Assembly: GCF_013386585.1 (NCBI RefSeq)
Contig: NZ_JACARO010000085.1
Coordinates: 1 to 57,292 of the forward strand
Reading direction: 5' to 3'
From: Pseudomonas sp. P7548
GTDB taxonomy: Bacteria; Pseudomonadota; Gammaproteobacteria; Pseudomonadales; Pseudomonadaceae
Length of the DNA: 57,292 nucleotides
In this document: piece by piece, positions 16,611 through 25,625 of the stretch
How the letters are laid out: the number at the start of each line of letters is the position of its first letter
Position numbering within the stretch: position 1 is the first letter of the stretch
Notes under the pieces: model-generated
Databases searched by the model: none
What the model saw: the letters and a program-made list of their open reading frames with translations, nothing else
Told to the model about the DNA's origin: nothing
Program-made: the position numbers and the translations under genes

Positions 16611-17456
16611 ATGCATGAGCATCCGCTGCAACGCTTTTTCAAATCCCTGCGCGAGCGACCGGTGTTCGCCTGGGAACGCTTTCAGATGCGCGACGTGTTG
16701 GTGATCGACCACCCGTTGTGCCAGGCGGTGTTCAGCCGCCAGGGCGCGCAACTGCTGCATTTTCAGCCTCGGGGCCAGAAGCCTTGGCTCTGGTGTGCAG
16801 CCAAGTGGCCACAAGTCGGCGCTATTCGTGGTGGCGTGCCGGTGTGCTGGCCGTGGTACGGCCGCCATCCGAGCGAGAATGCCTGGCCGTCCCATGGTTG
16901 GGCGCGGTTGATTGATTGGAAACTGCTCGACAGCAGCACCGACGACGACGGCGTGCGCCTGCACTGGCAATTGCAGCTGTGCGACTGGCAGGTCGACCTG
17001 CACGCGCACCTGGGCGAAACCCTGGAACTGCGCCTGAGCACCGAGCATCAGGACGAGTTGCCGTGCCAGTTGAGCCATGCATTGCACGCATATTGGCGTA
17101 TTGGTCACGTCGACGAGATAGCGCTGTCTGGGCTCGAGGGGGCGCAAGGTTACGACCAGCTCAATCGCCAGGTCTGCCAGCAGGAAGGCGAATTGCGGGT
17201 GGAGGGCGGGTGCCAGCGGGTGTTCCAGCACGAGGGCGAACTGCACCTCAAGGACCACGCCTGGCAGCGTGAGCTGTGCATCGACACCGGTGACAGCGCC
17301 GACACGGTGGTGTGGCATCCGGGCAGCCGGCCGTTGTTGGGCGTGAGCTTCAACGAGGCGTCGGGGTTTGTGTGCGTAGAGTCGGCGATGGCCGGGGCGA
17401 GTTTGGCGCCGGGGGAGAGGGCGCATTTGAGTTTGCAGGCCAGGGCCGGCGTCTAG
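16611..17456 (+). CDS. D-hexose-6-phosphate mutarotase (YeaD-type)
   Basis: A 281-aa galactose-mutarotase-fold protein that should interconvert the anomers of glucose-6-phosphate, the substrate of the neighbouring Zwf. Family stretches are GAQLLHFQPRGQKPWLWC, IRGGVPVCWPWYG, HGWARL (His) and SHALHAYWRIG (catalytic His region), and the C-terminal WHPG. The open frame runs upstream through the REP, but the ATG at 16611 has AGGA 9 bases before it and gives the usual family start. It is the standard neighbour of hexR-zwf in Pseudomonas. Confidence 0.88.
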   Translation: MHEHPLQRFFKSLRERPVFAWERFQMRDVLVIDHPLCQAVFSRQGAQLLHFQPRGQKPWLWCAAKWPQVGAIRGGVPVCWPWYGRHPSENAWPSHGWARLIDWKLLDSSTDDDGVRLHWQLQLCDWQVDLHAHLGETLELRLSTEHQDELPCQLSHALHAYWRIGHVDEIALSGLEGAQGYDQLNRQVCQQEGELRVEGGCQRVFQHEGELHLKDHAWQRELCIDTGDSADTVVWHPGSRPLLGVSFNEASGFVCVESAMAGASLAPGERAHLSLQARAGV

Positions 17457-17473
17457 CGGTGTAGCTTCTGGCG

Positions 17474-17542
17474 CTATCGCAGGCAAGCCAGCTCCCACAG
17501 GGGAATGCATTCCAAATGTGGGAGCTGGCTTGCCTGCGATAG
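17474..17542. repeat. REP pair in inverse arrangement
   Basis: CTATCGCAGGCAAGCCAGC...CCACA comes first and TGTGGGAGC...CTGCGATAG second, the reverse of the usual order in this window. It lies between converging mutarotase and hexR genes and probably serves as a two-way terminator. Confidence 0.85.
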
Positions 17543-17569
17543 AGTCGGTACTGCTGGTGGAGATTGCTG

Positions 17570-18439
17570 CTAGTTGAACTCATCCCCCACCGGATACCGG
17601 CTGTCATTCAAGCTCTCTTTGATCTTGCGCAGATGCGGCTGGAAATCCACCCCGCGACGCAACGTCATGCCGGTCGCCAGCACGTCCAGCACCGTCAGCT
17701 GGATGATCCGCGAGGTCATGGGCATGTAGATGTCGGTGTCTTCCGGCAACGGAATGTTCAGGCTCACCGTGCTGGCCTTGGCCAACGGCGAGTTCTCAGC
17801 GGTCACGCCGAGTACCGAGGCGCCGTTGCTGCGGGCGATCCGTGCCACTTCCACCAGTTCACGGGTACGCCCGGTGTAGGAAATGATCACGAACAGCTCG
17901 CCGGTATGGGCCACCGAGGCGATCATGCGCTGCATCAGCACGTCGGCATGGGCGGTCACGGCGAGGTTGAAGCGGAAGAACTTGTGCAGGGCATCCATGG
18001 CCACCGGTGCCGAAGCGCCCAGGCCGAAGAAGTGGATCTGCCGCGCCTGGATCAACAGGTCCACGGCTTTGCTGATCAGGGCCGGGTCCAGCGCCTGGCA
18101 GGCGCTGTCGAGGGACGCAATGGCGCTGCCAAAGATCTTTTGCGTGTACGCCTCAGGGTTATCATCGGCTTCCACGGCGCGGCTGACGTACGCGGCGCCA
18201 CTGGCCAGGCTTTGCGCCAGTTGCAATTTCAGTTCAGGGTAACCGCTTACGCCGAACGAACGGCAGAAACGGTTGACCGTCGGTTCACTGACCGAGGCGG
18301 CCTGGGCGAGGGCGGCGATCGAGAAGCGGGTGGCCTGCTGCGGGTTGAGCAGGATGACTTCTGCGACTTTGCGCTCGGCCTTGTTCAATTCTTCGAGGCG
18401 GTTCTGGATCTGTTCCAGAAGATTTCGCACGCGGTCCAT
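17570..18439 (-). CDS. hexR: RpiR-family regulator HexR
   Basis: A 289-aa repressor with an N-terminal helix-turn-helix (about 1-75; AQAASVSEPTVNRFCRSFGV is the recognition region) and a C-terminal SIS sugar-phosphate domain (about 125-265; HFFGLGASAPVAMDA and FVIISYTGRTRELVE). In P. putida HexR represses zwf, edd and gap-1 and is released by 2-keto-3-deoxy-6-phosphogluconate. It is divergent from zwf across a 210-bp region holding a candidate operator, as expected for control of zwf-pgl-eda. Confidence 0.95.
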   Translation of the reverse strand: MDRVRNLLEQIQNRLEELNKAERKVAEVILLNPQQATRFSIAALAQAASVSEPTVNRFCRSFGVSGYPELKLQLAQSLASGAAYVSRAVEADDNPEAYTQKIFGSAIASLDSACQALDPALISKAVDLLIQARQIHFFGLGASAPVAMDALHKFFRFNLAVTAHADVLMQRMIASVAHTGELFVIISYTGRTRELVEVARIARSNGASVLGVTAENSPLAKASTVSLNIPLPEDTDIYMPMTSRIIQLTVLDVLATGMTLRRGVDFQPHLRKIKESLNDSRYPVGDEFN

Positions 18440-18565
18440 TCAGTCTTTCCTTCGGGCGACGATGCAAATTAAGGGCGGCAACCAATCGACGAGCGGCCCT
18501 TGGAGGTGGCCTATCCTACTGAGCGTAGCTGAACACCACCACTCGGAATGCGTATTTCGGGAAAA

Positions 18566-18584
18566 TGTTGTGGTTATTACTACA
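18566..18584. promoter_or_regulatory. Candidate HexR operator before zwf
   Basis: TGTTGT, 7 bases, then ACTACA forms a near-perfect inverted repeat (5 of 6 pairs) in the hexR-zwf intergenic region, 65 bp upstream of the zwf start. HexR sites described in Pseudomonas are TTGT/ACAA-type palindromes, so this is the best candidate here. Confidence 0.55.
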
Positions 18585-18649
18585 TTTTTCCTTGAGTGAT
18601 GCCTTGAAAAAAGGTATTTGTAGCTTAACTTGATAAAAGAACAAACATC

Positions 18650-20116
18650 ATGCCTTCGATAACCGTAGAACCCTGCACCTTTGCCCTGTTTGGCGCCTTG
18701 GGTGATCTGGCGCTGCGCAAGTTATTTCCTGCCCTCTATCAACTCGATGGCGCCGGGCTCTTGCACGACGACACCCGCATCCTGGCCCTGGCCCGTGAAG
18801 CCGGTACCGAGCAACAGCACCTGGCTCGCATTGAAAAAGAACTGCGCAAATACGTCGGCAAGGAGCTGGACGAAGCTGTTGCCAAGCGCTTCCTGGCGCG
18901 GCTGGCGTATGTGCACGTCGATTTCATGAAGGCCGACGACTACGTTGCCCTTGCCGAAAAAGTCGGCAGCGAACAACGCCTGATCGCCTACTTCGCCACC
19001 CCGGCTGCGGTGTACGGCGGCATCTGCGAAAACCTGGCCAAGGCTGGCTTGGCGGAAAACACCCGCGTGGTCCTGGAAAAGCCGATCGGCTCGGACCTGG
19101 AGTCCTCGCGCAAGGTCAATGACGCCGTGGCGCAGTTCTTCCCGGAGAACCGCACCTATCGCATCGACCATTACCTGGGCAAAGAGACCGTCCAGAACCT
19201 GATCGCCCTGCGTTTCGCCAACAGCCTGTTCGAAACCCAGTGGAACCAGCATTACATTTCCCACGTGGAAATCACCGTGGCCGAGCAGGTCGGTATCGAA
19301 GGCCGTTGGGGTTACTTCGACAAGGCCGGCCAGCTGCGCGACATGATCCAGAACCACCTGCTGCAACTGCTCTGCCTGATCGCCATGGACCCGCCGGCCG
19401 ACCTGTCTGCCGACAGCATCCGTGACGAGAAGGTCAAGGTGCTCAAGGCCCTGGCGCCGATCAGCCCCGAAGGCCTGACCACCCAAGTGGTGCGCGGCCA
19501 GTACATCGCGGGCTACAGCGCCGGCAAAGCCGTGCCGGGTTACCTGGAAGAAGAGAATTCCAACACCCAGAGCGACACCGAGACGTTCGTCGCCCTGCGT
19601 GCCGATATCCGCAACTGGCGTTGGGCCGGGGTGCCGTTCTACCTGCGGACCGGCAAGCGCATGTCGCAAAAGCTGTCGCAGATCGTCATCCACTTCAAGG
19701 AACCGTCCCACTACATCTTCGCCCCTGAGCAGCGCTTGCAGATCAGCAACAAACTGATCATCCGCCTGCAACCGGACGAAGGTATTTCCTTGCGCGTGAT
19801 GACCAAGGAGCAGGGCCTGGACAAGGGCATGCAACTGCGCAGCGGCCCGCTGCAACTGAATTTTTCCGACACCTACCGCAGCGCACGCATCCCCGATGCC
19901 TACGAGCGGTTGCTGCTGGAAGTGATGCGCGGCAATCAGAACCTGTTTGTGCGCAAAGATGAAATCGAAGCCGCGTGGAAGTGGTGTGACCAGTTGATCG
20001 CCGGTTGGAAGAAATCCGGTGATGCGCCCAAGCCGTACGCGGCGGGTTCCTGGGGGCCGATGAGCTCGATTGCACTGATCACGCGGGATGGGAGGTCGTG
20101 GTATGGCGATATCTGA
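18650..20116 (+). CDS. zwf: Glucose-6-phosphate 1-dehydrogenase
   Basis: A 488-aa enzyme oxidising glucose-6-phosphate to 6-phosphogluconolactone with NAD(P)+. The active-site signature RIDHYLGKE is near residues 175-183. The N-terminal nucleotide-binding motif reads GALGDLALRKLFPALY, with Leu where many enzymes have Ser, a known variation in this genus. It is first in zwf-pgl-eda. There is no strong Shine-Dalgarno before the ATG. Confidence 0.97.
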   Translation: MPSITVEPCTFALFGALGDLALRKLFPALYQLDGAGLLHDDTRILALAREAGTEQQHLARIEKELRKYVGKELDEAVAKRFLARLAYVHVDFMKADDYVALAEKVGSEQRLIAYFATPAAVYGGICENLAKAGLAENTRVVLEKPIGSDLESSRKVNDAVAQFFPENRTYRIDHYLGKETVQNLIALRFANSLFETQWNQHYISHVEITVAEQVGIEGRWGYFDKAGQLRDMIQNHLLQLLCLIAMDPPADLSADSIRDEKVKVLKALAPISPEGLTTQVVRGQYIAGYSAGKAVPGYLEEENSNTQSDTETFVALRADIRNWRWAGVPFYLRTGKRMSQKLSQIVIHFKEPSHYIFAPEQRLQISNKLIIRLQPDEGISLRVMTKEQGLDKGMQLRSGPLQLNFSDTYRSARIPDAYERLLLEVMRGNQNLFVRKDEIEAAWKWCDQLIAGWKKSGDAPKPYAAGSWGPMSSIALITRDGRSWYGDI

Positions 20117-20816
20117 ATTGAAACTGCCCCAGGGCGTAACCCCTCACGAGTACCGCACGCCGGTACTGCTGGCCGAAGGCCTGGCCAATGATGTGGCCGC
20201 GCAATTGCGCACGGCCCTCAGTGCCCGTGGCGAAGCGACCCTGGTGGTGTCCGGCGGCCGTAGCCCGGTGGCGTTTTTCCAGCACTTGGCCAAGCAAGAC
20301 CTGGACTGGTCCAAGGTCACCATCACCCTGGCCGACGAGCGCTGGGTGCCGGTGGAGCACGCCGACAGCAATGCCGGTTTGTTGAAGCAGCACCTGTTGA
20401 AAGGCCCGGCAGCCAAGGCCAAGTTCTTGAGCCTCTACAGCGCCGCCGCCAACCTTGAAGACGCTGCCTTGCAGGCCGATCGCCTGCTGGGCGAGTTGCC
20501 AGCCATTGATGTGCTGGTACTGGGCATGGGCGATGATGGTCACACCGCATCGCTGTTTCCCAACAGCCCGAACCTGAGCGAAGCCCTGCAGCCCAACGGT
20601 ACCCGCCGTTGCTGGCCAATGCTGGCGCCGACCGTGCCGCACCAGCGCCTGACCATGAGTCGCGCGTTGCTGGCCACGGCCAACTACACCGTGCTGTCGA
20701 TCTCCGGCAGTTCGAAATTGACCACCTTGAGCGCCGCGCTGGCGAGTGACGACGTCGCTGCCATGCCGATTCGCGCGTTTCTGCAACCTACATTAGAGAT
20801 TTACTGGTGCCCATGA
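20103..20816 (+). CDS. pgl: 6-phosphogluconolactonase
   Basis: A 237-aa enzyme hydrolysing 6-phosphogluconolactone. Family motifs are VVSGGRSPVAFFQHLA near residue 48, TLADERWVP (residues about 74-82) and GMGDDGHTASLFP near 141. The start chosen (ATG 20103) overlaps the zwf end by 14 bp, with GGAGG 7-8 bases upstream; an ATG 15 bases earlier lacks such a site. Overlap implies translational coupling with zwf. Confidence 0.95.
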   Translation: MAISELKLPQGVTPHEYRTPVLLAEGLANDVAAQLRTALSARGEATLVVSGGRSPVAFFQHLAKQDLDWSKVTITLADERWVPVEHADSNAGLLKQHLLKGPAAKAKFLSLYSAAANLEDAALQADRLLGELPAIDVLVLGMGDDGHTASLFPNSPNLSEALQPNGTRRCWPMLAPTVPHQRLTMSRALLATANYTVLSISGSSKLTTLSAALASDDVAAMPIRAFLQPTLEIYWCP

Positions 20817-20833
20817 GCCAAGGATCAGCCGCT

Positions 20834-21499
20834 ATGAACAGCCCTCAACCGACCGTGTCCATGGCGGACAAAGTTGCCCTGATCGACAGCCTCTGCGCCA
20901 AGGCGCGGATCCTGCCGGTGATCACCATCGCCCGCGAACAAGACATCCTGCCACTGGCCGATGCCCTGGCAGCCGGTGGCTTGACCGCATTGGAAGTGAC
21001 CCTGCGTTCCGAGTTCGGCCTCAAGGCCATTCAAGTCCTGCGCGAGCAACGCCCTGAACTGTGCACCGGTGCTGGCACCGTGCTGGATCGCCACATGCTC
21101 GAGGCCGCAGAAGTGGCGGGTTCGCAGTTCATCGTCACCCCCGGCATTACCCGCGACCTGCTGGAAGCTTCGGTGCACAGCCCGATCCCGCTGCTGCCGG
21201 GCATCAGCAATGCCTCGGGCATCATGGAAGGTTATGGCCTGGGCTATCGCCGCTTCAAGCTGTTCCCGGCTGAAGTCAGCGGCGGCGTGGCTGCGATCAA
21301 GGCCCTCGGCGGCCCGTTTGGCGAAGTCAAATTCTGCCCAACCGGCGGCGTCGGCCCGGCCAATATCAAGAGCTACATGGCGTTGAAAAACGTGATGTGC
21401 GTGGGCGGTAGCTGGATGCTGGACCCGGAGTGGGTCAAGAACGGCGACTGGGCCCGCATCCAGGAAGTCACTGCCCAGGCGCTGGCGCTGCTGGACTGA
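20834..21499 (+). CDS. eda: KDPG aldolase (2-keto-3-deoxy-6-phosphogluconate aldolase)
   Basis: A 221-aa enzyme cleaving KDPG to pyruvate and glyceraldehyde-3-phosphate. The catalytic Glu lies in GLTALEVTLRS, the phosphate region in GAGTVLDR and FCPTGGV, and the Schiff-base Lys in RRFKLFPAE. I chose the ATG at 20834 for its AAGGA site 9-10 bases upstream; an in-frame ATG at 20813 (overlapping pgl) is the alternative and would add 7 residues. It ends the zwf operon with a clear terminator. Confidence 0.95.
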   Translation: MNSPQPTVSMADKVALIDSLCAKARILPVITIAREQDILPLADALAAGGLTALEVTLRSEFGLKAIQVLREQRPELCTGAGTVLDRHMLEAAEVAGSQFIVTPGITRDLLEASVHSPIPLLPGISNASGIMEGYGLGYRRFKLFPAEVSGGVAAIKALGGPFGEVKFCPTGGVGPANIKSYMALKNVMCVGGSWMLDPEWVKNGDWARIQEVTAQALALLD

Positions 21500-21542
21500 T
21501 CTGATTTATCGAATCGTTGTTGCTGTGCTTAACGGCATTTTT

Positions 21543-21575
21543 GCGGTGCACTTGGTCGGTGTACCGCTTTTTTTT
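21543..21575 (+). terminator. Terminator of zwf-pgl-eda
   Basis: GCGGTGCAC pairs imperfectly with GTGTACCGC over a 7-base loop and runs into eight or more T. Confidence 0.85.
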
Positions 21576-21610
21576 GCCCGCAGAAAAACCCAAGAACTCC
21601 GATGGTCAAC

Positions 21611-21699
21611 GGTGGGAGCTGGCTTGCCTGCGATAGCGGTGGGTCAGAAAGTACGGTGTGACTGATGTACCGTTATCGCAGGCAAGCCAGCTCCCACAA
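21611..21699. repeat. REPIN
   Basis: GTGGGAGCTGGCTTGCCTGC and its complement face each other about 50 bp apart, between the converging eda and aminotransferase genes. Confidence 0.9.
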
Positions 21700-21701
21700 G
21701 T

Positions 21702-22877
21702 TTAGTGGGGGGTCAGCTCGGTAATGGCGTTGACCAGGGCATTGATATCCGCCGCCGAGGTGACCAGCCCCGGTGTCACCCGAATACAGGTCCCAAACGC
21801 CGCCCCTACGCGGGTGGTGGTAAACAGGTTGTAGTCCTTGAGCAAGCGGTCGGCCATGGCCTGCTGGTCCCGTCCGACGAACTTGAAGGCCGTGATCCCG
21901 CAATACAGCCGAGGATCGTCCGACGTCAGCACCTCGATCCCCGCCAACGGCCGCACCTGGCTCACCCACAAATCCCGCAGGTAATTCACCCGTGCACCCT
22001 TGGCTGCCGAGCCGCCCAGCGCGCGATGTTCTTCAAACACCAACGGCAAGGTCATCAGCGCGGGAAAGTTGGGGGTGCTGTAGGAGGTCCGTGCGCGCAC
22101 ATCGGTCATCGGGTAGTGAAACTCGCCCATGTCCGGGTCGATGTCGGCCAGGCGCTCCGGGGCTATATAGAGAAAGCCCAGGGTCAGCGGCGCGCCGATC
22201 CATTTGTGCAGGTTGAAGCCGGCGAACTGGATGCCAAGCTCCGCCAGGTTGAACTCGATCTGGCCCAGGGCATGGGCGCCGTCGAGGATCACATCGATAC
22301 CGTGCTCACGGGCGGCCTTGGCAATGGCTTCGACTGGCATTACCAGCCCGGTGCGGTGGGTCACGTGGGTCAGGGCCATCAGCTTGAGGCGAGGGTACTG
22401 AGCGAACGCCTCGCGATAAGTCTGCACCAGGCTGTCGAAACTGGCCGGGTGTGTGTGGGACAGTTCGATCACTTCCACACCACGAACACCCGCCAACCAG
22501 CGCATCGCGCCTTTGACCGTGTCGTACTCCAGGTCGCTGATCAACACTTGGTCGCCCGGTTGCAGGCGGTTGTAGTTGCGGATCAGCGACTGCAAGGCTT
22601 CGGTGGCGTTACGGGTAAAGGCAACGGACTCCGGATCAACGCTGATCAGCTCGGCCAGTTGGCGCCGGATCTCGACATTTTCGCCCTGCTCGAAGCGCTG
22701 GCGCACGTACAGCGAATTGCTGCGGTTGATGAACGCAACGTGCTCCAGGTACTGCGCCCGGACCACACGGCTCATGCGTCCGAAATAACCGTTTTCCAGG
22801 TTGATCGGGCCAGGCTCCAGTTCGTAATTTCCGGCGATGGTCTGCCAGTGGTGTTCGTTATCAGCATTCCTTGGCAT
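21702..22877 (-). CDS. Class V aminotransferase-fold PLP enzyme
   Basis: A 391-aa PLP-dependent protein of the isopenicillin-N-epimerase/cysteine-desulfurase-like group. Visible features are the N-terminal INLENGYFGRMSR, FTRNATEALQSLIR (cofactor phosphate region), ILDGAHALGQIEFNL (Asp pairing with the pyridine) and FNLHKWIGAPLTLGF with the PLP-binding Lys. The C-terminus (IRVTPGLVTSAADI) fits this group. No signal peptide is seen. The substrate is unknown. A DUF3820 gene ends just upstream (10 bp) on the same strand, so the two are co-transcribed. Confidence 0.85.
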   Translation of the reverse strand: MPRNADNEHHWQTIAGNYELEPGPINLENGYFGRMSRVVRAQYLEHVAFINRSNSLYVRQRFEQGENVEIRRQLAELISVDPESVAFTRNATEALQSLIRNYNRLQPGDQVLISDLEYDTVKGAMRWLAGVRGVEVIELSHTHPASFDSLVQTYREAFAQYPRLKLMALTHVTHRTGLVMPVEAIAKAAREHGIDVILDGAHALGQIEFNLAELGIQFAGFNLHKWIGAPLTLGFLYIAPERLADIDPDMGEFHYPMTDVRARTSYSTPNFPALMTLPLVFEEHRALGGSAAKGARVNYLRDLWVSQVRPLAGIEVLTSDDPRLYCGITAFKFVGRDQQAMADRLLKDYNLFTTTRVGAAFGTCIRVTPGLVTSAADINALVNAITELTPH

Positions 22878-22887
22878 GGCGAGGCTC

Positions 22888-23124
22888 TTAATGGCGAGGG
22901 GCGGGTTTACCGTGTTTTACGCGCAGCGGCTCCAGCAGTTCGGACAGGCCGTTGCTGTCGATTTCCTGCATCAATGCCAGCAAACCACCCAGCTCGCCGT
23001 GGGGGAAACCTTCACGGGCAAACCAGTTCAAGTAAGGCCCGGGCAGGTCGGCGATGATCCGTCCCTTGTACTTGCCGAAGGGCATTTCGCGGGTGATCAG
23101 CAGTTCAAGTTTTTCGGGATTCAT
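22888..23124 (-). CDS. DUF3820 family small protein
   Basis: A 78-aa protein. The central stretch MPFGKYKGRIIADLPGPYLNWFAREGFP is the core of the DUF3820 family; the KYKG...LPxxYLxWF pattern also occurs in exonuclease-associated domains. Function unknown. It is 10 bp upstream of the aminotransferase gene and shares its transcript. Confidence 0.85.
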   Translation of the reverse strand: MNPEKLELLITREMPFGKYKGRIIADLPGPYLNWFAREGFPHGELGGLLALMQEIDSNGLSELLEPLRVKHGKPAPRH

Positions 23125-23273
23125 AAGGCTTCAGGCGCGTGAGTCGAGGCCTTGGAAAATACAGGCATTCTGCATGAAGGCCAATTGACAGATCATGCAA
23201 ATAACGTACATACAGATGGTTCAATAATTCGTAACTTGTTGAAAAATAATAGAAAAGTTGTTTTCAGAAACCT

Positions 23274-23289
23274 GGCACGGGCGCTGCAA
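23274..23289 (+). promoter_or_regulatory. Candidate sigma-54 promoter
   Basis: TGGCACGGGCGCTGCAA has GG at 23274-23275 and GC at 23286-23287, exactly 10 bases between them as sigma-54 requires. It fits TGGCAC-N5-TTGCA with one mismatch in the -12 box. It lies 42 bp before the DUF2383 gene start. Confidence 0.5.
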
Positions 23290-23330
23290 TCATTAAGACA
23301 ACCTTCTCAACCCGCACAAGGAATTGAAAA

Positions 23331-23798
23331 ATGACTGACATCAACAAAGAATCGATCTCCGTACTCAATGACCTGATCGAGACCAGCAAAGACGGCCAGA
23401 AAGGTTTCGCGACCTGTGCTGAAGACATCAAGCATCCAGAGCTCAAGGCGTTGTTCGTCAAGCGCTCCGCTGATTGCGCAACTGCGGCTGCCGAGCTGCA
23501 AACTGCAGTGCGCGCCTTGGGTGGTGATCCGGAAGAGTCAGGCAGTGTGGCCGGCGCGTTGCACCGTGGCTGGGTCGACGTGAAATCGTTGGTCACTGGT
23601 AAAGATGAAGAGGCGGTGCTGAACGAAGCCGAGCGCGGTGAAGACCATGCGTTGAAGGCTTATAAAGAAGCGATCGAGAAGATCAACAAGCACAACCTGT
23701 TGGGGATTCGTGACCTGGTAGAGCGCCAGTTCCACGGTGCACAGCGCAATCACGACCAGGTGAAAGCCCTGCGTAACCAGGCTCGCGCTCAGTCGTAA
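23331..23798 (+). CDS. PA2169-family four-helix-bundle protein (DUF2383)
   Basis: A 155-aa soluble, all-helical protein related to ferritin-like bundles. The N-terminal ISVLNDLIETSKDGQKGF and the later EAVLNEAERGEDHALKAYKEA match this family, which is named for a P. aeruginosa gene. Glu/His positions in the helices resemble metal ligands, but a di-iron site is not certain. It stands alone, with a sigma-54-like promoter upstream and a REP pair downstream. Confidence 0.85.
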   Translation: MTDINKESISVLNDLIETSKDGQKGFATCAEDIKHPELKALFVKRSADCATAAAELQTAVRALGGDPEESGSVAGALHRGWVDVKSLVTGKDEEAVLNEAERGEDHALKAYKEAIEKINKHNLLGIRDLVERQFHGAQRNHDQVKALRNQARAQS

Positions 23799-23813
23799 GC
23801 CCTGCGCTGTAGC

Positions 23814-23909
23814 AAATGTGGGAGCGGGCTTGCTCGCGAAGGCGGAGTGTCAGTCGACTGATAGGTGACTGATCCACCGCTTTCGCGGGCAAGCCCGCTC
23901 CCACATTTG
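23814..23909. repeat. REPIN
   Basis: AAATGTGGGAGCGGGCTTGC faces GCAAGCCCGCTCCCACATTT, with inner CGCGAA/TTCGCG extensions. It lies between converging genes. Confidence 0.9.
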
Positions 23910-23934
23910 TATTGTGCAGTTTTCGAGACTGAGA

Positions 23935-24405
23935 TCAGCCAATGCTGATCGGCGGCAACTCGGTCAGCTCAACCACTTGCTGCTTGCGCGGCGCCAGGAT
24001 CTCGGCCTCGCCATCCACCACCAGCTCATCGCACTGGTTGAACACACGGGTGGCAATGCGCACACGGAACTTGGGCAGCTTCTCGAGGATTTCCAGGCGC
24101 ACGGTCAAGGTGTCGCCGATCTTCACCGGCTTCTGGAAGCTCATCTGCTGGCCGATGTAGATGGTGCCCGGTCCAGGCAACTCGCAGGCCACAGCGGCGC
24201 TGATCAGGGCGCCACTGAACATGCCGTGGGCGATACGCTCCTTGAACATGGTGGCCTTGGCGTACTCGGCATCCAGGTGCACCGGGTTGTGATCGCCGGA
24301 CATGGCGGCGAACAGCTGGATATCGCGCTCCTCGACGGTCTTGCTGAAGCTGGCAGTCTGGCCGACTTCGAGGGCTTCGTACGGGGTGTTGGTAACCTGA
24401 GTCAT
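23935..24405 (-). CDS. phaJ1: (R)-specific enoyl-CoA hydratase
   Basis: A 156-aa hot-dog-fold (MaoC) enzyme converting trans-2-enoyl-CoA to (R)-3-hydroxyacyl-CoA, which links fatty-acid beta-oxidation to polyhydroxyalkanoate synthesis. The hydratase-2 motif FAAMSGDHNPVHLD holds the catalytic Asp and His near residues 38 and 43. Length and C-terminus (LTELPPISIG) match P. aeruginosa PhaJ1 as I remember it. It lies with a lipase-like gene and two fadD genes, a fatty-acid setting. Confidence 0.9.
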   Translation of the reverse strand: MTQVTNTPYEALEVGQTASFSKTVEERDIQLFAAMSGDHNPVHLDAEYAKATMFKERIAHGMFSGALISAAVACELPGPGTIYIGQQMSFQKPVKIGDTLTVRLEILEKLPKFRVRIATRVFNQCDELVVDGEAEILAPRKQQVVELTELPPISIG

Positions 24406-24459
24406 CTAAAGGTACATCCTGTGGCTAATCGGTGATTATCGGCTGATTTTAAAGGAAAG

Positions 24460-25404
24460 TTATTCGCAGCGGGCCGGCCTGTGCAGGGTCAGGGCCTGGT
24501 CGAGCCACGTCAGCACATCCGCTGTGACTTCGTCGCGGTTGGTTTCATTGAACACTTCATGTCGCGCCTGCGGGTAGATCGTCAATTGCAGGTTTTGGCA
24601 GCCGGCCTCGCGCAAGGCGTGGGCCAGATCTTTGAGACGCTTGCCCTCGCTCACCGGATCACATTCGCCGCCCGTGACCAGGATTGGCAGGCCCGGGTCG
24701 ATCTGAGCGAGGTTGGACGCCTTGCTGATCTGCTGCAAGCCGCCCAGCAGGTCGATCCACAGCTGGTTGGTGCAACGAAAGCCACACAGCGGGTCATGGA
24801 TGTACTTGTCGACTTCGGCCGGGTCGCGGCTGAGCCAGTCGAAGGCCGTGCGGTTGGGTTTGAATGCCTTGTTGAAGGAGCCGAACGACAGGAAGTCGAT
24901 CAACGCACTGCGCCCGCGCAAACCCTGGCGCGCGCGCTCGATGCGCGCAATCACCCGCGCCGCACGGTACAGCGCCACCGGTTGGAAATTCGAGCCGCTG
25001 AGAATCGCCCCACTCAAGCTGGCGCTGTGGTGCAGCAGGTAGGCCTGGGCGATATAGCTGCCCATGCTGTGGCCCAGCAGGATGATCGGCAGCCCCGGCT
25101 GCTGGTGCGCAATGTGCTGGTTCAGGCTGGCCAGGTCGCCCACCACCTTGTTCCAGCCGTCGTGCTCGGCGAACAGCCCGAGCGTGCCTTCGTCCGCCGT
25201 GCGGCCGTGGCCGCGCTGGTCCAGTGCGTACAGCCCGTAGCCCGCGCCACACAGCGCCTCGGCCAGGCGCCCATAGCGGCCGCTGTGCTCGGCCATGCCG
25301 TGGGACAGCATGACCATCGCCTTGGCCGGGCCGTCCGGTAGCCATTGATTGACGTACAGGCGGCTGCGGTCATTCGCGGTCAGCCAGAAGGTGCTGTGGT
25401 TCAT
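24460..25404 (-). CDS. Alpha/beta hydrolase, monoacylglycerol lipase/lysophospholipase type
   Basis: A 314-aa hydrolase. The oxyanion region VMLSHGMAEHSGRY, the nucleophile elbow ILLGHSMGSYIAQ (Ser), GGECDPVS (Asp) and ARHEVFNE (His) complete the catalytic triad of the PldB/YtpA family. It should release fatty acids from lysolipids or monoacylglycerols, which the adjacent FadD enzymes could activate. The ATG at 25404 has AAGGAAG 5 bases upstream. No signal peptide is visible. Confidence 0.87.
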   Translation of the reverse strand: MNHSTFWLTANDRSRLYVNQWLPDGPAKAMVMLSHGMAEHSGRYGRLAEALCGAGYGLYALDQRGHGRTADEGTLGLFAEHDGWNKVVGDLASLNQHIAHQQPGLPIILLGHSMGSYIAQAYLLHHSASLSGAILSGSNFQPVALYRAARVIARIERARQGLRGRSALIDFLSFGSFNKAFKPNRTAFDWLSRDPAEVDKYIHDPLCGFRCTNQLWIDLLGGLQQISKASNLAQIDPGLPILVTGGECDPVSEGKRLKDLAHALREAGCQNLQLTIYPQARHEVFNETNRDEVTADVLTWLDQALTLHRPARCE

Positions 25405-25625
25405 GGCGCTTCCTTTGCTCAGGTTCGATGCAGTGTATAGCTCATCTGCCAGGGACTTGGGTATCAGCCTACGCCTCAGGGGCAAGATTCATACAATCAA
25501 TGACACGGTTTGGCGTATTTGCCTGTTTGGCCATAGCTGCTAACGTCCCCAAAGCTCCGCTTTTTATAGCCGCCTGTTTTTACAGCGGCAGCGGTCGGAC
25601 ACACTCAGGTAAGAGGACAAGAATA

